DNA of 64,000 nucleotides from Nocardioides sp. YIM 152315 (GTDB lineage Bacteria > Actinomycetota > Actinomycetes > Propionibacteriales > Nocardioidaceae): contig NZ_JARGER010000042.1 of assembly GCF_029210375.1 (NCBI RefSeq), positions 186,001 to 250,000 on the forward strand, in the 5' to 3' direction. The notes beneath the pieces are model-generated. The model ran no database searches and was not told the origin of the DNA. It saw nothing but the letters and a program-made list of their open reading frames with translations. Made by a program: the position numbers and the translations under genes. Shown piece by piece: positions 62,063-64,000 of the stretch (within the stretch, counting starts at the first letter, position 1; each line of letters opens with the position of its first letter).

Positions 62063-62123
62063 GACCACTTGATCGACGTGCTCTCGGCACCGTCACCCGA
62101 CCTCGACCAGAAGGACCACGCTC

Positions 62124-62444
62124 GTGGCTCTGCCCCCGCTCACCCCCGAACAGCGCCAGGCGGCTCTCGACAAGGCCGCCGCCTCCCGGAGGGAGCGGGC
62201 CGAGGTCAAGAACCGGCTGAAGAACTCCGGTGCCTCGATCTCCGAGGTCATCGAGGAGGGCCAGCGCAACGAGGTGATCGGGAAGATGAAGGTCGTCGAC
62301 CTGCTGCAGTCGATGCCCGGCCTCGGCAAGGTGCGCGCCCGTCAGCTGATGGAGAAGCTCGGGATCGCCGAGAGCCGCCGGGTCCGCGGGCTGGGCACCA
62401 AGCAGGTCGCGGCGCTCGAGAAGGAGTTCGCCTCGCGTGACTGA
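62124..62444 (+). CDS. mihF: Actinobacterial integration host factor MihF
   Basis: Nucleoid-associated DNA-binding protein of 106 residues, unrelated to enterobacterial IHF. The N-terminal helical part (LTPEQRQAALDKAAASRRER) precedes the helix-two-turn-helix-like DNA-binding region LLQSMPGLGKVRARQLMEKLGIAESRRVRGLG. It bends DNA and was first described as a mycobacteriophage L5 integration cofactor. AGAAGGA precedes GTG 62124. The stop lies inside gmk (8-nt overlap). Confidence 0.95.
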   Translation: MALPPLTPEQRQAALDKAAASRRERAEVKNRLKNSGASISEVIEEGQRNEVIGKMKVVDLLQSMPGLGKVRARQLMEKLGIAESRRVRGLGTKQVAALEKEFASRD

Positions 62445-63018
62445 CGAGGCGCGGCGGTCCCGGCTCGTCGTCCTCGCGGGACCCACCGCGGTCGGCAAGG
62501 GCACCGTGGCGGCCGACGTACGCCGGCGCCACCCGGAGGTCTGGCTGTCCGTCTCGGCCACGACGCGCGCGCCGCGACCGGGGGAGCAGGACGGCGTGCA
62601 CTACTGGTTCGTCGACGACGCGCGGTTCGACGAGATGGTCGAGCGCGGCGAGCTCCTGGAGTGGGCCGTGGTCCACAAGGCGGCCCGCTACGGCACCCCG
62701 CGGCGACCGGTCGAGGAGGCACTGGCCGCGGGGCGCCCCGCGATGCTGGAGATCGACCTCCAGGGCGCCCGGCAGGTCCGCGCGTCGATGCCCGACGCGC
62801 TCTTCGTCTTCCTCAAGCCGCCGTCCTGGGAGGAGCTGGTGCGCCGCCTGGTCGGCCGCGGCACCGAGACCGAGGAGCAGCGGCAGCGGCGGCTCGAGAC
62901 CGCCCGGGAGGAGCTGGCCGCCGAGGCCGAGTTCGACGTGAGCATCGTCAACCACGAAGTTCACGCTGCCGCCGAGGAGTTGGTAGCCTTGATGACGCAA
63001 TCCCCGACCGATCAGTGA
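62437..63018 (+). CDS. gmk: Guanylate kinase
   Basis: Enzyme (193 residues) phosphorylating GMP to GDP. The P-loop is GPTAVGKGT (Lys21). The GMP-binding region includes SVSATTRAPRPGEQDGVHYWFV and LEIDLQGARQVR. Most family members have Ser-Gly-Ala or similar in the P-loop; Thr-Ala-Val is a modest variant seen in actinobacteria. It overlaps mihF by 8 nt and ends 9 nt before rpoZ. Confidence 0.96.
   Translation: MTDEARRSRLVVLAGPTAVGKGTVAADVRRRHPEVWLSVSATTRAPRPGEQDGVHYWFVDDARFDEMVERGELLEWAVVHKAARYGTPRRPVEEALAAGRPAMLEIDLQGARQVRASMPDALFVFLKPPSWEELVRRLVGRGTETEEQRQRRLETAREELAAEAEFDVSIVNHEVHAAAEELVALMTQSPTDQ
62984..62989 (+). promoter_or_regulatory. Putative -10 box of rpoZ inside gmk (TAGCCT)
   Basis: TAGCCT lies 38 nt upstream of the rpoZ GTG and could give rpoZ-coaBC an additional promoter within the gmk coding region. 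Confidence 0.35.
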
Positions 63019-63027
63019 GGCTTCCGC

Positions 63028-63351
63028 GTGTCTGCCCCCAACATCGCCGCCGAGGGCGTCACCAACCCCTCGATCGACGACCTGCTCTCCAAGACCGACA
63101 GCAAGTACAAGCTGGTCCTGTTCAGCGCCAAGCGCGCCCGGCAGATCAACGCCTACTACTCGCAGCTCGGTGAGGGCCTGCTCGAGTACGTCGGCCCGCT
63201 CGTGGACACCCACGTGCAGGAGAAGCCGCTCTCGATCGCGCTCCGCGAGATCAACGACGACCTCCTGGTCTGCGAGGACATCGACCCCGCCGAGCTCGCC
63301 GCCGAGGAGGCCGCCGCCCAGGCCGCCGCCGCCGACGCCGGCGACGCCTGA
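63028..63351 (+). CDS. rpoZ: RNA polymerase omega subunit
   Basis: Small RNA polymerase subunit (107 residues) that supports assembly of beta prime. Signatures are NPSIDDLLSKTDSKYKLVLFSAKRARQINAYY and the acidic Ala-rich C-terminus (AAEEAAAQAAAADAGDA). GTG 63028 gives the expected N-terminus. The gmk-rpoZ-coaBC order is standard for actinobacteria. Confidence 0.96.
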   Translation: MSAPNIAAEGVTNPSIDDLLSKTDSKYKLVLFSAKRARQINAYYSQLGEGLLEYVGPLVDTHVQEKPLSIALREINDDLLVCEDIDPAELAAEEAAAQAAAADAGDA

Positions 63352-63366
63352 GCAACGGGCACTTCC

Positions 63367-64000
63367 CTGAGCAGGGTCGTCCTCGGGGTCTCGGGCGGCA
63401 TCGCGGCGTACAAGGCCTGCGAGCTGCTGCGGCTGCTCACCGAGTCCGGGCACGACGTCACGGTGGTCCCGACCGCCGCGGCGCTCGAGTTCGTGGGCGC
63501 GCCGACGTGGTCGGCGCTCTCGGGCAAGCCGGTCGCGACCGACGTCTGGACGGGCGTCCACGAGGTGCCGCACGTCCGCATCGGCCAGGAGGCCGACCTC
63601 GTCGTGGTCGCCCCGGCCACCGCCGACCTGCTGGCCCGGGCCGCGCACGGCCAGGCCGACGACCTGCTCACCAGCACCCTGCTGACCGCGCGCTGTCCGG
63701 TCGTCTTCGCGCCGGCGATGCACACCGAGATGTGGGAGCACCCCGCCACCCGCGCCAACGTCGCCACCCTGCGTGATCGCGGGGTCCTCGTGATCGAGCC
63801 CGCCGAGGGCCGGCTCACCGGCAAGGACACCGGCAAGGGCCGGTTGCCCGACCCCGACGAGATCTTCGAGGTCTGCCGCGAGGTCCTCGTGCGGGGTACG
63901 ACGACTCTCGACCTGGCCGGTCGGCACGTCGTGGTGTCGGCGGGTGGCACCCGCGAGTACCTCGACCCGGTGCGCTACCTCGGCAACCGGTCCTCCGGCC
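63367..64000 (+). CDS. coaBC: CoaBC, phosphopantothenoylcysteine synthetase/decarboxylase (3' end cut by window; probable CTG start)
   Basis: Coenzyme A biosynthesis protein. The visible 211 residues are the flavoprotein decarboxylase (CoaC) part: VVLGVSGGIAAYKACELLR, then VVAPATADLLARAAHGQADDL and PAMHTEMW. The next domain begins at about residue 185 (HVVVSAGGTREYLDPVRYLGNRSSG, the CoaB start). The frame is the same as rpoZ, whose TGA at 63349 blocks any longer form. There is no ATG, GTG or TTG before the conserved VSGGIAAYKA. CTG 63367, giving (M)SRVVLGVSGG, is the best candidate. It runs off the window edge. Confidence 0.9.
   Translation, partial: MSRVVLGVSGGIAAYKACELLRLLTESGHDVTVVPTAAALEFVGAPTWSALSGKPVATDVWTGVHEVPHVRIGQEADLVVVAPATADLLARAAHGQADDLLTSTLLTARCPVVFAPAMHTEMWEHPATRANVATLRDRGVLVIEPAEGRLTGKDTGKGRLPDPDEIFEVCREVLVRGTTTLDLAGRHVVVSAGGTREYLDPVRYLGNRSSG

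Overview
The window is a high-GC, densely packed chromosomal segment from an actinobacterium. The gene order is pgsA-pdxS-pdxT-yebC-ruvCAB-yajC-secDF-apt-relA, hisS-aspS, rarA-alaS-ruvX-mltG-aroE-C-K-B-Q-efp-nusB, pyrRBC, carAB-pyrD-pyrF-mihF-gmk-rpoZ-coaBC. This order, together with a mycobacterial-type SOS box and mihF, points to the Propionibacteriales, most likely a Nocardioides-like organism. That assignment is an inference from synteny and family features; no rRNA or tRNA gene is present to confirm it. All genes except one (a DUF349 protein) lie on the + strand, and many neighbours overlap by 1-8 nt (GTGA, ATGA or TGATG junctions), which implies long translationally coupled operons.

Layout. 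1-2304: the end of a sugar ABC permease gene and a ROK regulator. 2329-4477: phospholipid head-group transferase and vitamin B6 synthase (pgsA, pdxS, pdxT). 4492-7591: yebC and ruvCAB, with a LexA-type operator before ruvC. 7720-13961: yajC-secD-secF, apt and relA. 14063-17420 and on to 19186: DUF349 protein (minus strand), metallo-hydrolase, hisS, aspS. 19514-25920: an oligopeptide-type ABC transporter with the unusual order permease, binding protein, permease, ATPase, ATPase. 25950-32596: rarA, two small membrane or coiled-coil proteins, alaS, ruvX, mltG. 32608-38547: shikimate genes aroE, aroC, aroK, aroB, aroQ with an embedded prepilin peptidase, then efp and nusB. 38564-44669: an accessory block of two paralogous FAD disulfide oxidoreductases around a DUF1206 membrane protein, an orphan ParA/MinD-like ATPase, a quinone-reductase-like enzyme and a 58-residue membrane protein. 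44761-47614: pyrR-pyrB-pyrC. 47752-55022: a giant secreted haem peroxidase with RTX and fibronectin III regions, and a SARP-type regulator. 55147-64000: carA-carB-pyrD-pyrF, a small lipoprotein, mihF, gmk, rpoZ and the start of coaBC.

The most interesting points are regulatory and structural. (1) A 35-nt leader element containing a PyrR-binding-loop motif and the Shine-Dalgarno sequence is present almost identically before pyrR and before carA, with the same spacing to the -10 box. The UMP pathway is therefore split into two units, with a peroxidase/SARP pair between them. (2) Related palindromic repeats have entered the coding sequences of pyrC and carA in the same reading frame, adding a 13-residue segment to PyrC and a 35-residue tail to CarA. 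(3) A dispersed palindromic repeat family sits directly at the 3' ends of genes (relA, aroQ; different units at rarA and at the gene ending at 27891). (4) Many genes have a TANNNT box 6-9 nt before the start codon, typical of leaderless transcripts. (5) coaBC can only begin at a non-ATG/GTG/TTG codon, probably CTG.

I see no CRISPR array, insertion sequence, prophage, tRNA or rRNA gene. I did not find a clearly novel multi-gene defence or metabolic system. The best candidates for undescribed biology are the peroxidase/SARP pair inside the pyr locus and the FAD oxidoreductase/DUF1206/ParA block.
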